A stretch of DNA of 64,000 bases from JACWAE01 sp963847595 (GCA_963847595.1 CAWKAJ010000002.1:372001-436000), one strand, 5' to 3'. Shown: positions 43,671 to 52,897, counted from the first letter of the stretch. A program made the numbers and translations. The notes: generated from the letters alone by a model not told the origin.

Positions 43671-44573
43671 TTACCCGACCATCCTAACCAGATCAGTCCA
43701 TGTCGTGATGGGCGAATCAGTCCCCGCAACATCGGCAGGCGTGCGGTTGCCTAGTGCGATATGCGGTCTGAAGAAATTGTAGTGACAGACGAAGCCGGCG
43801 ATGATTATCTTTGCCGTCGGCACAGTCTTGAATCCCCATAATACCTTGGTGCGCTCCTTTATCGTTCCCTGAAACCGCTCTATGATATTGGTGCTATCGC
43901 TGTCGGCAAAAGGTGAGCTTTGAATATGCACGGTGTCCGAGCCGAATACCAGTTCAATCCCATCTATGTAAGCTGCCAGCTTATCGGTGATTACCTTCTT
44001 GGGCGGCCTCTCAGCCTGGTCTAGGGCACGCTCCATAAGTATTCTGGCCTGCGCTGTACCACGATTCGGAGACAAGTAGCTGGCTAACAAGAATCGGGTG
44101 TCACGGTCAATAACATCCCATATCCAGTGAAGGTCGTAATCAAACTTGATTGCGGTTTCGTCCGCAATCCAGACGTTGCTTAACTTCTGGGGTTTCAGCG
44201 TGCTCAACAGCTCAGCCGCTTCTACCGAATACTTCAGCAGCCATGCGTAGACCGTGTTGCGGCTAACAGGATTGTTGTACACCTGAGCTAAATGATTGGC
44301 TACGTCGGTCAGCGATGAGCCTGTATAGTAGAGATTCAGGCTAGCACCTATTTGCTCAACAGGCGTCCTCATGCCAGCAGGTGCGTCTTTGGTATTGAAC
44401 TTCCGCCCACAGCTATTACAAATATAATCCTGAACTCCGTCACGCACGCCGTACTTGTCTACGTCATCGGAACCGCACCATTTACAGACAATCACTTGAG
44501 GTTCAGTGAAGTGGTGCTCGGAATAATACCCGCTACACCTGTTTAGACAGTCTCTTAAATCTTCGTTTGGCAC
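43671..44573 (-). CDS. IS6-family-like transposase
   Basis: A 300-residue DDE transposase. Residues about 28-60 form a zinc ribbon (CKWCGSDDV and YICNSCGRKF). The catalytic core has WIADETAIKFDYD, a middle Asp in KVITDKLAAY and Glu in NIIERFQGTIKERTKVLWGFK, the pattern of IS6/IS240-type enzymes. Terminal inverted repeats are not evident in the flanking sequence, so this may be a stranded transposase gene. It lies upstream of and in line with the methyltransferase gene, 45 bases away. Confidence 0.85.
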   Translation of the reverse strand: MPNEDLRDCLNRCSGYYSEHHFTEPQVIVCKWCGSDDVDKYGVRDGVQDYICNSCGRKFNTKDAPAGMRTPVEQIGASLNLYYTGSSLTDVANHLAQVYNNPVSRNTVYAWLLKYSVEAAELLSTLKPQKLSNVWIADETAIKFDYDLHWIWDVIDRDTRFLLASYLSPNRGTAQARILMERALDQAERPPKKVITDKLAAYIDGIELVFGSDTVHIQSSPFADSDSTNIIERFQGTIKERTKVLWGFKTVPTAKIIIAGFVCHYNFFRPHIALGNRTPADVAGTDSPITTWTDLVRMVG

Positions 44574-44665
44574 TTCACTCTCCTTTTGCTAAAGTTAATC
44601 AAGGCTGATAATCTGCTTTATCGCAAAGTAAGTACAACCACAAAGATGCCCAGGTGCCCTCGTGC

Positions 44666-45661
44666 TTATCTCGATAAGGGAGAGCAAATAGTGCAAGTTC
44701 CTTGAGATATGCCCCTTAATAGAATTGGCCTCAACTCACTTTTCAATCCATTTTCCTTGTTCTCAATATCTTTTATCAAACTATTTAATTCCGTAGCTTT
44801 CTGTTTAATGACACTATTCGCCAATACATCGCGACAGAATTTTTCCACCTGCTGCACCAACTTATCGTCACCTCGCGCAATAGTATTTTCCCCTTGAGAG
44901 TGCTTAATTACTAGAAGCACCAAAGTATGTGGGCGGCTTATTTGGCTGAACTGTGGTTCATAACTATGTATGGCACATCCATATAACGACGATATAAGTA
45001 GTTGGCGATAAATCCCTGGCCCATAATCCTTGGTATCCTGGGCAAGATAAGGTTCGACCTCTTTAAATTGTGCCTGCGTGAGTTGATCTGTAATATCCTT
45101 ACTTATAGAATCACAGCGGTAGATAATACCAACTATGCTATTGCGCCAACCTGTAAGTTGTGCATCAAATTTAGGAAGTTCTGCTTTAATATGTTGCTTG
45201 AGGCAGTTCCATACATAAGAGTCACGCTCCACGCTAAGCACTACGGTTCCATCGTCCCATGTCATAGACTCTATATCGCCATACTTATACGGAAACCTTG
45301 TTCCAGATTTCAAAGTCATCATGTATAGGTTTTCTAGGTCTGGAGTTCTCATTTCATTGCAGAACTGGTTAGCAAGACTATGAAGCTTATCGTGAAAGTC
45401 CCGAACTTTTTCTACTAGCTGTGCATTCCTACCAGCATCTACCTTTTTCCATAATCTACAATAGGCAGGAATGGGAACAATAATTGAACTCACGATAGCG
45501 ATGGTTACCCAACTCCAGACTGGAATATCCCCAAAGGGATGACCAGTATGTGCCGAATATATGGCAATAGCACCAAATATCACAGTTATTATTCCCATCG
45601 CCGCCCACCATCCACTGCCCAAATCTGAGAAGTAATCTCTGGTTGCTTTACAATTAAACAT
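44666..45661 (-). CDS. Two-TM cargo protein, unknown
   Basis: A 331-residue protein. Residues about 18-38 (WWAAMGIITVIFGAIAIYSA) and 48-68 (WSWVTIAIVSSIIVPIPAY) are two transmembrane helices. The remaining 260 residues are cytoplasmic, mostly helical, with a coiled end (ELNSLIKDIENKENGLKSEL). It is AT-rich compared with chromosomal neighbours. No family is recognised. Two short N-terminal TM helices with a large cytoplasmic part is a layout seen in many membrane-linked defence effectors, but nothing here proves such a role. Confidence 0.6.
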   Translation of the reverse strand: MFNCKATRDYFSDLGSGWWAAMGIITVIFGAIAIYSAHTGHPFGDIPVWSWVTIAIVSSIIVPIPAYCRLWKKVDAGRNAQLVEKVRDFHDKLHSLANQFCNEMRTPDLENLYMMTLKSGTRFPYKYGDIESMTWDDGTVVLSVERDSYVWNCLKQHIKAELPKFDAQLTGWRNSIVGIIYRCDSISKDITDQLTQAQFKEVEPYLAQDTKDYGPGIYRQLLISSLYGCAIHSYEPQFSQISRPHTLVLLVIKHSQGENTIARGDDKLVQQVEKFCRDVLANSVIKQKATELNSLIKDIENKENGLKSELRPILLRGISQGTCTICSPLSR

Positions 45662-45722
45662 GTCCCTATTTTACCATACCCATACCCTAATACACCACAA
45701 CAGTACAGCACCGAATTAAGCG

Positions 45723-46661
45723 ACAACCGCATTGTTCAGTTAAAAATCCGACAGTCCATATAAAATATGGACATGCTTAATGAGACACTGATAGCTTTAT
45801 GCGAGGAACTCCACCAACAGGGATTGCCCAAATCACACATTGCCCAGAGGTTGGGAAAGAATCGAGAAACGATTCATATCTGGATTAAGGGGATAGAACA
45901 GTATGGTCTCATTGAATTTCTCGACAGATACCGCCAGGCTAAGAAAGGAGAAAGAGCGAAAAGGAAGGCTGACCCCATAGTCAAAAGATGGATTTGGGAG
46001 ATACGTGAAAGGGAATACGATTGTTGCGGGCAAAAGATTCAGTATTTCCTCAACCTTGAGCATGGCATTCACCTGTCTGTCCCTAAAATCTATGAAATAC
46101 TATCAGAGAAGTACATTATCCGTCCCAGGTGGAAGAAAAACAAAGTAAGAGGAGAAGTACCCCAAGCATCAATGCCGAGAGAAGTAGTTCAGATGGATAC
46201 TATCGACTTTGGTGAGCTTTATGCCTTTACCGCGATCGACATTTTTACTAGAGAAGCAGATATACTCATCGCAACTGAATTGACTGCTGATCTGGGATGT
46301 CAGTTCTTGCATCAGAGTATGAGACGCCGGTTTGACGGTCACGTTAAGCTGCTTCAAACAGACGGCGGGCCTGAGTTTAAAGCGGCATTTGAAAGTAATG
46401 CGCCATTGTTCTGTGATAGACACCGTGTCGCTCGACCTTACCGGAAGAATGAGCAATCCTACATCGAGAGTTTTAACCGAACCGTAAGAAAAGAATGCTT
46501 GGGATGGGTTAAGTACAGAGTATCGCAATTATCAGAATGCCGGGATATGGCAGAAATTTTTCTGAGGCGGTATCATTACCACAGGCCACATATGGGACGA
46601 GGAATGACACCTCCATTATCTAACAGGGAGGGAGACTGTCGGATATTAAAGTAGAATTAAG
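45723..46661 (+). mobile_element. Insertion sequence, copy 2
   Basis: Identical to 41002-41940. Its inverted repeats lie at 45746-45756 and 46634-46644. A 15-nt direct repeat GAATTAAGCGACAAC spans both junctions, covering the last bases of the IS right end plus CGACAAC, so CGACAAC may be a 7-bp target duplication or the trace of an earlier tandem copy. Confidence 0.85.
45767..46654 (+). CDS. IS481/IS3-like transposase, copy 2
   Basis: Residue-for-residue identical to the transposase at 41046 (Asp144, Asp199, Glu234). Both copies are intact, so the pair could still mobilise the DNA between them. It reads toward the carboxylase operon, and the promoter at 46669 starts 8 bases beyond the element end. 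Confidence 0.9.
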   Translation: MDMLNETLIALCEELHQQGLPKSHIAQRLGKNRETIHIWIKGIEQYGLIEFLDRYRQAKKGERAKRKADPIVKRWIWEIREREYDCCGQKIQYFLNLEHGIHLSVPKIYEILSEKYIIRPRWKKNKVRGEVPQASMPREVVQMDTIDFGELYAFTAIDIFTREADILIATELTADLGCQFLHQSMRRRFDGHVKLLQTDGGPEFKAAFESNAPLFCDRHRVARPYRKNEQSYIESFNRTVRKECLGWVKYRVSQLSECRDMAEIFLRRYHYHRPHMGRGMTPPLSNREGDCRILK

Positions 46662-46668
46662 CGACAAC

Positions 46669-46697
46669 TTGACAAAAAAGCCCCTAACTGGCATACT
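46669..46697 (+). promoter_or_regulatory. Promoter of the carboxylase operon
   Basis: TTGACA (46669-46674), 17-base spacer, CATACT (46692-46697). A consensus -35 with optimal spacing. It directly abuts the end of IS copy 2, so the insertion sits immediately upstream of the promoter. Confidence 0.65.
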
Positions 46698-46704
46698 GAA
46701 CAAT

Positions 46705-46739
46705 GGTAACCGAGACTGTCTCGGTATCTCTTTGGTTAC
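46705..46739 (+). promoter_or_regulatory. Leader with two competing hairpins
   Basis: ACCGAGAC-T-GTCTCGGT (46709-46725) can fold as a tight hairpin. GTAACC (46706-46711) can instead pair with GGTTAC (46734-46739). The two use the same ACC, so they exclude each other, as in attenuators. The leader is about 220 nt long before the carboxyltransferase gene. No known riboswitch consensus is recognised. Confidence 0.35.
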
Positions 46740-46927
46740 GAGGTATGGTGAAACCACTGCTAATATCTCTTCTTGACCCCACCGAGAGGGCAAATGTTAC
46801 CCCAGGTTCCGCTCACTCCTCCCAGAAGCTGAGATGTTCGACTGAAACATTTTGTGTATGTTAACGATTTAAAGCCCGTAATTGAAATAGAGTAACCCGA
46901 ATGTCAGGCAAAGAAAGGAGAAGCCTG

Positions 46928-48482
46928 ATGGCAACAGTTCCAGACAGGCTAAAGAATTTAGGAGCGAGACAGGATAAAGAAAAGGCGGCAGGTGGCCCGC
47001 AGGCTATTGATAAGCAGCACCAGTCAGGTAAGCTTACCGCAAGGGAAAGGCTCGACCTGCTCTTCGATCCCGGCACATTCTGCGAGTTAGATATGTTCGT
47101 GCGCCATCGCTGTTCCGATTTCGACATGCCCAAGACCTACATCGCTGGCGAGGGCGTGATCACAGGTTATGGCACCGTAAATGGTCGCCAGGTATGCGCC
47201 TTCTCCCAGGACTTCACCGCCCGTGGGGGAACGCTGGGCGAGATGCATGCCAAAAAGATAGCCAAGGTCATGGACCTTGCTGTGAAATTGGGTGTACCCT
47301 GCATAGGCCTCAATGACTCCGGTGGCGCTCGTATTCAGGAGGGCATCGACGCCCTCGCAGGATATGGCAGCATATTCTTCCGCAATTCCTGCGCCTCAGG
47401 GGTTGTCCCTCAGATATCGGCCATAATGGGGCCTACCGCCGGAGGAGCGGTTTACTCCCCCGCTATGACCGACTGGGTTTTCATGGTTAAAAAGACCAGC
47501 TACATGTTCATCACCGGGCCCGAAGTCATCAAGACGGTAAGCGGTGAGACGATAGACTTCGAAAACCTCGGAGGAGCGCTGGTTCATAACACCAAGAGCG
47601 GGGTAGCTCACTTCATCTGCGATAGCGATGCCCATGCCATAGAGAGAATCAAGGAGCTGCTGAGCTATCTACCCTCTAACAATATGGAGGACCCTCCCAT
47701 CGTTGAGACTGGAGACGACCCCACGCGCACAGCACCAGCACTCGATGCCATAATCCCCGAGAGCGCCCGCCAAACCTACGACATGAGGAACGTTATCTGC
47801 TCCATAGTGGACAACGGCACAATTATGGAGCCCCATTCTCTCTACGCTGAGAACATTATCGTCTGCTTCGCCCGCTTGAATGGGAGAACGATAGGAATCA
47901 TCGCCAACAATCCTCAGATGATAGCCGGCAGCCTCGATGTAAATGCTTCCGACAAGGCCACGCGCTTCATCAGGTTCTGCGATGCCTTCAATATCCCGTT
48001 ACTGACAGTGGTTGACGTCCCCGGCTACCTCCCGGGCACGGACCAGGAGTGGAACGGGATAATCAGGCATGGTGCCAAGCTTCTGTGGTGCTACTCCGAA
48101 GCAACGGTGCCCAAGATAACCATGATAGTGCGCAAGGCCTACGGTGGTGCTTATCTTGCCATGTGCGCCAAGGACCTTGGTGCTGACATGGTGTTCGCCT
48201 GGCCCACCGCTGAGATAGCAGTCATGGGCGCCGAAGGCGCAGCCAACATCATCCACCGCAAGGAGATACTCAGAGGCTGCTGACCCCAAGGCGAAGCTCC
48301 AGGAGAAGATTGAGGAATACCGCAATCTATTCTATACTCCTTATATTGCGGCGGCTCGCGGATTGGTGGACGAGGTTATCATGCCCAGCGATAGCCGTCC
48401 CAAGATAATCAATGCCCTGGAGTTCCTGTCGACCAAGCGCGAGACCAGGCCGCCCAAGAAGCACGGCAATATCCCAATGTAA
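46928..48482 (+). CDS. Acyl-CoA carboxylase carboxyltransferase subunit, frameshifted
   Basis: The beta/12S subunit of propionyl- or methylmalonyl-CoA carboxylases and transcarboxylases, which moves CO2 from biotin to an acyl-CoA. Seen: HQSGKLTARERLDLLFDPGTF, GEGVITGYGTVNGR, the LNDSGGARIQEGIDALAGYG and GPTAGGAVYSPAMTDW crotonase-like halves, and VVDVPGYLPGTDQEWNGIIRHGAKLL. I start at the ATG that has AAAGGAG 7 bases upstream. The frame closes at TGA 48281-48283. Removing one base near 48272 restores the family C-terminus (EAADPKAKLQEKIEEYRNLF to the end at 48482). So a single-base insertion, real or from assembly, truncates the last 70 residues. Confidence 0.9.
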
Positions 48483-48503
48483 GGAGTCTACTTAGTTAAA
48501 TAA

Positions 48504-48806
48504 GAGAGTGCAGAGGGCAAAGCCCTTTGCCAGGAGTTTGGGGGCCTGTCCTGAGCTTGTCGAAGGATGTCCCCCAACTCTTAAATTCCCCCAAGGCTGG
48601 AGGATATAGGGGATTGAAAAGAGGTGTAGGATTCCTCCTGCCAGGGCTTGGGGTACCACCCAACTCTTAAATTCCCCCAAGACTGGGGCTATAGGGGATT
48701 GAAAAGAGGTGCAGGATTCCTCCTGCCAGGGGTTTGGGGGTGTCCCCCAAAATTCTTTCTTCTCCCCCAAGACTGGGGGAGCCAGAGGGGGCTGAAAAGA
48801 GTTCCT
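48504..48806. repeat. Three-hairpin repeat, three tandem units
   Basis: Three successive units (about 48504-48620, 48621-48711, 48712-48806), each with the TTGGGG...CCCCAA and CCCCCAAGACTGGGG hairpins and GGGATTGAAAAGAG or GGGGGCTGAAAAGAG at the end. The first unit has an extra small element (CCTGAGCTTGTCGAAGG) inserted in the loop of the second hairpin, as at 57840. Confidence 0.85.
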
Positions 48807-48844
48807 AAGTTACCTAGGACGAACAACATCGCGGGGTAGAAATA

Positions 48845-49039
48845 ATGGACAAAGATAAAGGGAAAATAACAGCAGCTATCATGGCCGCTGTAAACGCGTA
48901 TATGGAAGAAGAGGCAATGGCTCAAGGGCTGATGGCAGTCCCCCAGCGCAGGCCTGTTCCGGTGATAAGCTTATGGCATGTTTCAGGGCGCGAAGAGATG
49001 ATGAGGATGCGCCAATTGTGGCAGCGAAGAATAGTCTAG
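48845..49039 (+). CDS. Small protein of biotin carboxylase operons
   Basis: A 64-residue protein, helical at first (KITAAIMAAVNAYMEEEAM), then Pro-rich, ending in the motif SLWHVSGREEMMRMRQLWQRR. Short proteins ending in S-x-W-x3-GR-x3-M-x2-R-x-LWQRR are, to my knowledge, common between carboxyltransferase and biotin-carrier subunits in anaerobes, where they are thought to help assemble the complex. The position here, between the carboxyltransferase and PycB/OadA genes, fits. Confidence 0.65.
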   Translation: MDKDKGKITAAIMAAVNAYMEEEAMAQGLMAVPQRRPVPVISLWHVSGREEMMRMRQLWQRRIV

Positions 49040-49089
49040 AATGACATGCGCACAGCGCATTTTATGTCAATCTGAAGGAGGCACAAGCC

Positions 49090-51048
49090 ATGTCCGCAAA
49101 GGCAAACTCAAAAGGAAAGAACCCGGTTAAGATATGCGATACCACTTTCCGCGATGCACATCAGTCCTCGTTCGCAACCAGGTTGCGCACCGACGATATG
49201 AAAGCCATCGCCCCCGAGATGGATAAGGTAGGCTTCCATTCTATGGAAGTCTGGGGCGGGGCCACATTCGACGTCTGCACTCGGTTCTTGAACGAAGACC
49301 CCTGGGAGAGGGTGCGTATCTTCAAAAAATTGATGCCCAATACCCCGCTTCAGATGCTGCTCAGGGGCCAGAACCTCGTGGGGTACCGCAACTACGCCGA
49401 TGATGTGGTCGACGCGTTTGTAAAACACTCAGCAGAGGTCGGCATAGATATCTTCCGCGTTTTCGATGCCCTGAACGACGAGCGCAACGTTCAGGCTTCA
49501 TTTGCCTCGATTAAGAAAGCTGGGAAGCATATCCAGGCCTGCCTCAGCTTCTCCCTCACTGAGAACAAAATCGGTGGTCCTGTCTTTACCATAGATTACT
49601 GGGTGAAAAAGGCCGTTACCTTCCAGGATATGGGCGCTGACAGCCTTTGCATCAAGGATATGGCGGGGTTGCTCTCCCCCTACGATGCCTACGAACTTAT
49701 CTCGGCTCTCAAAGCAGCGCTCAAAATACCGGTGGAACTGCACACACACTACACCAGCGGCATGGCTTCCATGAGTTGCCTCAAAGCCATCGAAGCAGGG
49801 GTAGATATTATAGATACGGCGCTGGCTCCCTTCGCCTTACGCTCCTCCCAGCCCGCTATTGAGCCCATCGTAGCTGCTCTCCAGGGCACGCCTAGGGACT
49901 GCGGCCTCGATTTAGCACGTCTCCTTAAACTGGACGATTATTTTGAGTCCATAGGGCCCAAGTATCGCAGTTACCTGGACACCAGCAAGATGTCCATTAT
50001 CGACACTGGAGTATTGATGCACCAGGTGCCCGGAGGGATGACCACCAACCTGGTCGCTCAGCTCAAGGAGGCTGACGCCCTGAACAGGTTACATGAGGTT
50101 CATGCCGAGCTGCCACGTGTCCGCAAAGAGCTGGGCTATCCTCCTCTGGTAACCCCTACCAGCCAGATTGTAGGCATTCAGGCTGTGCAGAATGTCCTCT
50201 TCGGCAGATACAAGATGATTTCAGGCCAGGTGAAGGACTACGTTTATGGCATGTATGGCAAGCCGCCTGCACCCATCGACCCCGAGGTACAGAAGATAGT
50301 GCTCAAAGGATATGAGAAAGGCGAAACGCCCATCACAGGCCGCGCTGCCGACTCACTGAAGCCGGAGATGGAGAAGGCCAGGCAGGATACCAAGGATATT
50401 GCCAAAGACATCGGTGACGTGCTTATCTATGCCATGTACCCTCAGACCGGCATGAAGTTCCTGCGTATAAAGTACGGCCTGGAGCCTGTGCCTGCGTCAA
50501 TGAAGCCCAAGACCCTTGAGGAAATTAAGAGAGAGGACGACCTCATCGCCAAAGCCCTGGCAGGAAAGCTTGTAGAGAAAGTGGAAGCGCCCAAGAAGGA
50601 AGTCCCTGCCAAAGGCCCGGGTATGAGAACCTTCAACGTGTTTGTAGAGAGCGAATACTATAAGGTCGAGGTAGAGCCAACCGGCGGAGCTATTATCTCC
50701 GGGCCGGTTGCCAACCGACCCCCCGCTGCTCCGGCTCCCGTAGCGCAGCCCGCAGCCAAGCCTGTCGAGTCGGCTCCCAAAGCCGAAGTCAAAAAAGAGG
50801 CTCCACCGGCAGTATCCGCAGCCGAAGGCGACGTTACTCTGCCGGTACCCATGCCGGGGACAGTGATTCGCTACCTGGTAAAAGTGGGCGACAAGGTAAA
50901 GGCGGGCGACGTCGTGGTCATGCTCGAGGCTATGAAAATGGAGAACGCCATTCCTGCTCCCGCTGCTGGAACAATCAAAGCAGTCAACTTTGCCGCAGGC
51001 GCAGCAGTGAAGAAGGGCGAGGTGCTGGCGATAATCTCCACCAAATAG
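49090..51048 (+). CDS. pycB: Pyruvate carboxylase subunit B / oxaloacetate decarboxylase alpha
   Basis: A biotin-dependent carboxyltransferase, 652 residues. It carboxylates pyruvate to oxaloacetate (with a separate PycA) or does the reverse in OadA. Seen: HMGL-like TIM barrel with ICDTTFRDAHQSSFATRLRTDD (metal Asp), LLRGQNLVGYRNYADD, FRVFDALNDERN, the catalytic Lys of DSLCIKDMAGLLSP and metal ligands in ELHTHYTSGM. The PYC-OADA domain follows, then a Pro/Ala linker (about 545-585) and a biotinyl domain with Lys616 in VVMLEAMKMENA. No sodium-pump beta subunit is nearby, so the anabolic pyruvate carboxylase role fits the TCA context. The biotin carboxylase subunit is not in the window. Ribosome site GAAGGAGG. 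Confidence 0.93.
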   Translation: MSAKANSKGKNPVKICDTTFRDAHQSSFATRLRTDDMKAIAPEMDKVGFHSMEVWGGATFDVCTRFLNEDPWERVRIFKKLMPNTPLQMLLRGQNLVGYRNYADDVVDAFVKHSAEVGIDIFRVFDALNDERNVQASFASIKKAGKHIQACLSFSLTENKIGGPVFTIDYWVKKAVTFQDMGADSLCIKDMAGLLSPYDAYELISALKAALKIPVELHTHYTSGMASMSCLKAIEAGVDIIDTALAPFALRSSQPAIEPIVAALQGTPRDCGLDLARLLKLDDYFESIGPKYRSYLDTSKMSIIDTGVLMHQVPGGMTTNLVAQLKEADALNRLHEVHAELPRVRKELGYPPLVTPTSQIVGIQAVQNVLFGRYKMISGQVKDYVYGMYGKPPAPIDPEVQKIVLKGYEKGETPITGRAADSLKPEMEKARQDTKDIAKDIGDVLIYAMYPQTGMKFLRIKYGLEPVPASMKPKTLEEIKREDDLIAKALAGKLVEKVEAPKKEVPAKGPGMRTFNVFVESEYYKVEVEPTGGAIISGPVANRPPAAPAPVAQPAAKPVESAPKAEVKKEAPPAVSAAEGDVTLPVPMPGTVIRYLVKVGDKVKAGDVVVMLEAMKMENAIPAPAAGTIKAVNFAAGAAVKKGEVLAIISTK

Positions 51049-51116
51049 AGGCTTATCAACAGGTAGCATGGAGCGGATGCTCCATGCCTAGATAACTGTA
51101 AGGTAAACTAGCGACA

Positions 51117-51223
51117 AGGGAGTCCAGAGGGGCAAAGTCCCTTTGGCGGGGGTTTGGGGGTGTCCCCCAATCTTTCCTCCTCCCCCAAGACTGGGGGAGC
51201 CAGAGGGGGCTGAGAAGAGGTTT
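51117..51223. repeat. Three-hairpin repeat, single unit
   Basis: One unit (GAGGGGC-AAAG-TCCCTTT, TTTGGGGGTGTCCCCCAA, CCCCCAAGACTGGGGG, GGGGGCTGAGAAGAG), 69 bases after pycB. Confidence 0.85.
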
Positions 51224-51275
51224 GCAAACGCTTTCTGATTGCAGAGTTGCCTGGCAACACAGACATATGTAAACT

Positions 51276-51303
51276 GTAGGGGCGTTCAATTGAACGCCCC
51301 TAC
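51276..51303. repeat. GTAGGGGC-type perfect palindrome, 28 nt
   Basis: A perfect 28-nt palindrome: GTAGGGGCGTTCAA followed by its exact complement. It is the most complete member of the family also seen at 2391, 31352 and 61592, and lies 30-60 bases upstream of the aconitase-type large subunit gene. Confidence 0.8.
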
Positions 51304-51336
51304 GTTAATTTTCAATCGGTGAAGGTGTGGAGGGTT

Positions 51337-52599
51337 ATGGGCAAGACCCTGGCCGAGAAAATCCTCAGCGAAAAGTCAGGTGCCGATGCGCGCGCTGGCG
51401 ACATCGTGATAGCTCCTGTTGATACGGTCTTCGCTCAGGATGGCACGGGCCCTCTGGCGATAAGGCAGTTCCAGGCCTCAGGTTTCAAGAGGTTAGCCAA
51501 TCCTGAGTCTACCATCTTCTTCCTTGACCACAATGTCCCTACGCCCACCAAGGAGCTATCCAATGACCACCTGCTCATCCGCGACTTCGCCAGAAACTGC
51601 GGCGCGTGCCTATCCGATGTCGGTGAAGGCATCTGCCATCAGGTGATCCCCGAATCCTACGCTAACCCTGGAGACATAATCGTGGGTGCCGACTCTCATA
51701 CCGTTACCGCAGGGGCGCTGTGCGCCTTCGCCACCGGCATGGGTTCCACAGACATCGCCATCGCCTTTGCTTTGGGCAAGACCTGGTTCCGCGTGCCGCC
51801 GGGCATCAAAGTGAACGTCAAAGGCCGTTTTCCCGGCATGGTCTCAGCCAAAGACCTGATACTCTATCTCATTGGCAAGATTGGCGCCGATGGCGCTACC
51901 TATATGTCACTGGAATTCAGCGGCAGCACCATAGACCGGATGCCCATTTCCCAGCGCCTTACCATCGCCAATATGACAGTGGAAGCCGGTGCCAAGACCG
52001 GACTTTTCCCCTCAGATGAGGTCACCAAAAAGTATTTGGAGAAAAGAGGCCGTGCCGAGAAATGGCGTCCCCTCCAGCCGGATGCCGATGCCAAATACGA
52101 GCAGGTCATCGAGATTGATGCGTCCAAATTAGAGCCGATGGTGTCAAAGCCGCACACAGTAGATAATACCGCCACGGTTACAGAGGTCAAGGGCACCAGG
52201 GTGCATCAGGTATTCATCGGCACCTGCACCAACGGGCGTCTTGACGACCTGGCCATAGTAGCCAGGATACTCAGGGGCAAGAAGCGCCATCCCAATACCA
52301 GATTGCTGATTGCACCTGCGTCTAAAGAAGTGCTGCTGGGTGCAATCAAAGCAGGATATGTACGCACCTTAATTCAGGCAGGTGCGATTGTACTGCCGCC
52401 GGGCTGTGCTGCCTGCGTTGGGGGGCATCAGGGGATACTGGGCGACGGGGAGAACTGCCTTTCCACCGCCAACCGCAACTTCAAAGGCAGGATGGGCAAC
52501 CCTAACGCCTTCATTTATCTATCAAGCCCCGCTACCGCCGCAGCTTCAGCCATCACAGGCGTAATCACCGACCCCAGGGAGCTTCTTCGCGCTCCATGA
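51337..52599 (+). CDS. Aconitase-superfamily large subunit (LeuC/HacA type)
   Basis: The catalytic large subunit of a two-part aconitase, homoaconitase or isopropylmalate isomerase, 420 residues. Seen: MGKTLAEKILSEKSG, DHNVPTPTKELSNDH, GICHQVIPE, GADSHTVTAGALCAFATGMGSTD, and the three [4Fe-4S] cysteines: one in IGTCTNGRLDDL and two in LPPGCAACVGGHQGI. The substrate cannot be decided from these motifs. Position beside IDH, MDH, fumarase and SDH argues for TCA aconitase, though leucine or lysine pathway use is possible. The start is at the ATG giving the usual MGKT beginning; an in-frame GTG lies at 51319. The small subunit is at 52898. Confidence 0.9.
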   Translation: MGKTLAEKILSEKSGADARAGDIVIAPVDTVFAQDGTGPLAIRQFQASGFKRLANPESTIFFLDHNVPTPTKELSNDHLLIRDFARNCGACLSDVGEGICHQVIPESYANPGDIIVGADSHTVTAGALCAFATGMGSTDIAIAFALGKTWFRVPPGIKVNVKGRFPGMVSAKDLILYLIGKIGADGATYMSLEFSGSTIDRMPISQRLTIANMTVEAGAKTGLFPSDEVTKKYLEKRGRAEKWRPLQPDADAKYEQVIEIDASKLEPMVSKPHTVDNTATVTEVKGTRVHQVFIGTCTNGRLDDLAIVARILRGKKRHPNTRLLIAPASKEVLLGAIKAGYVRTLIQAGAIVLPPGCAACVGGHQGILGDGENCLSTANRNFKGRMGNPNAFIYLSSPATAAASAITGVITDPRELLRAP

Positions 52600-52623
52600 G
52601 ACTTCGAGACGTTTCCAAGACTA

Positions 52624-52816
52624 AGGGGAGTCCAGAGGGGCAAAGCTCCTTTGGCGGGGGTCTGGGGGTGCCCCCCAGTTCTCAAATCCCCCAAGACTGG
52701 GGGAGTCAGAAGGGATTGAAAAGAGGTGCAGGATTCTTCCTGCCGGGGGCTTGGGGGTGTCCCCCAAAATTTCTTCTTCTCCCCCAAGACTGGGGGAGCC
52801 AGAGGGGGTTGAAAGA
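52624..52816. repeat. Three-hairpin repeat, two tandem units
   Basis: Two units (52624-52722 and 52723-52816), lying between the large and small aconitase-type subunit genes. If the two genes share a transcript, the message carries six strong hairpins between them. Confidence 0.85.
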
Positions 52817-52897
52817 TACTCACTTATTAAACTCCGTGCTTGTGAAGCTATGACGGAAGTGCTATCTTAGACGCTGTTCAAAGGGGAGTTTGTTTGT

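Larger units (their letters stand above)
41002..46661. mobile_element. Putative compound transposon
   Basis: Two identical 939-bp insertion sequences (41002-41940 and 45723-46661), both in plus orientation, enclose 3.8 kb carrying a DNA methyltransferase/nuclease fusion, an IS6-like transposase and a two-TM protein, all on the minus strand. The interior is visibly AT-richer than the flanking housekeeping genes. It separates rimI from the carboxylase genes. No perfect target duplication is seen across the whole unit, so movement as one piece is inferred. Confidence 0.65.
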
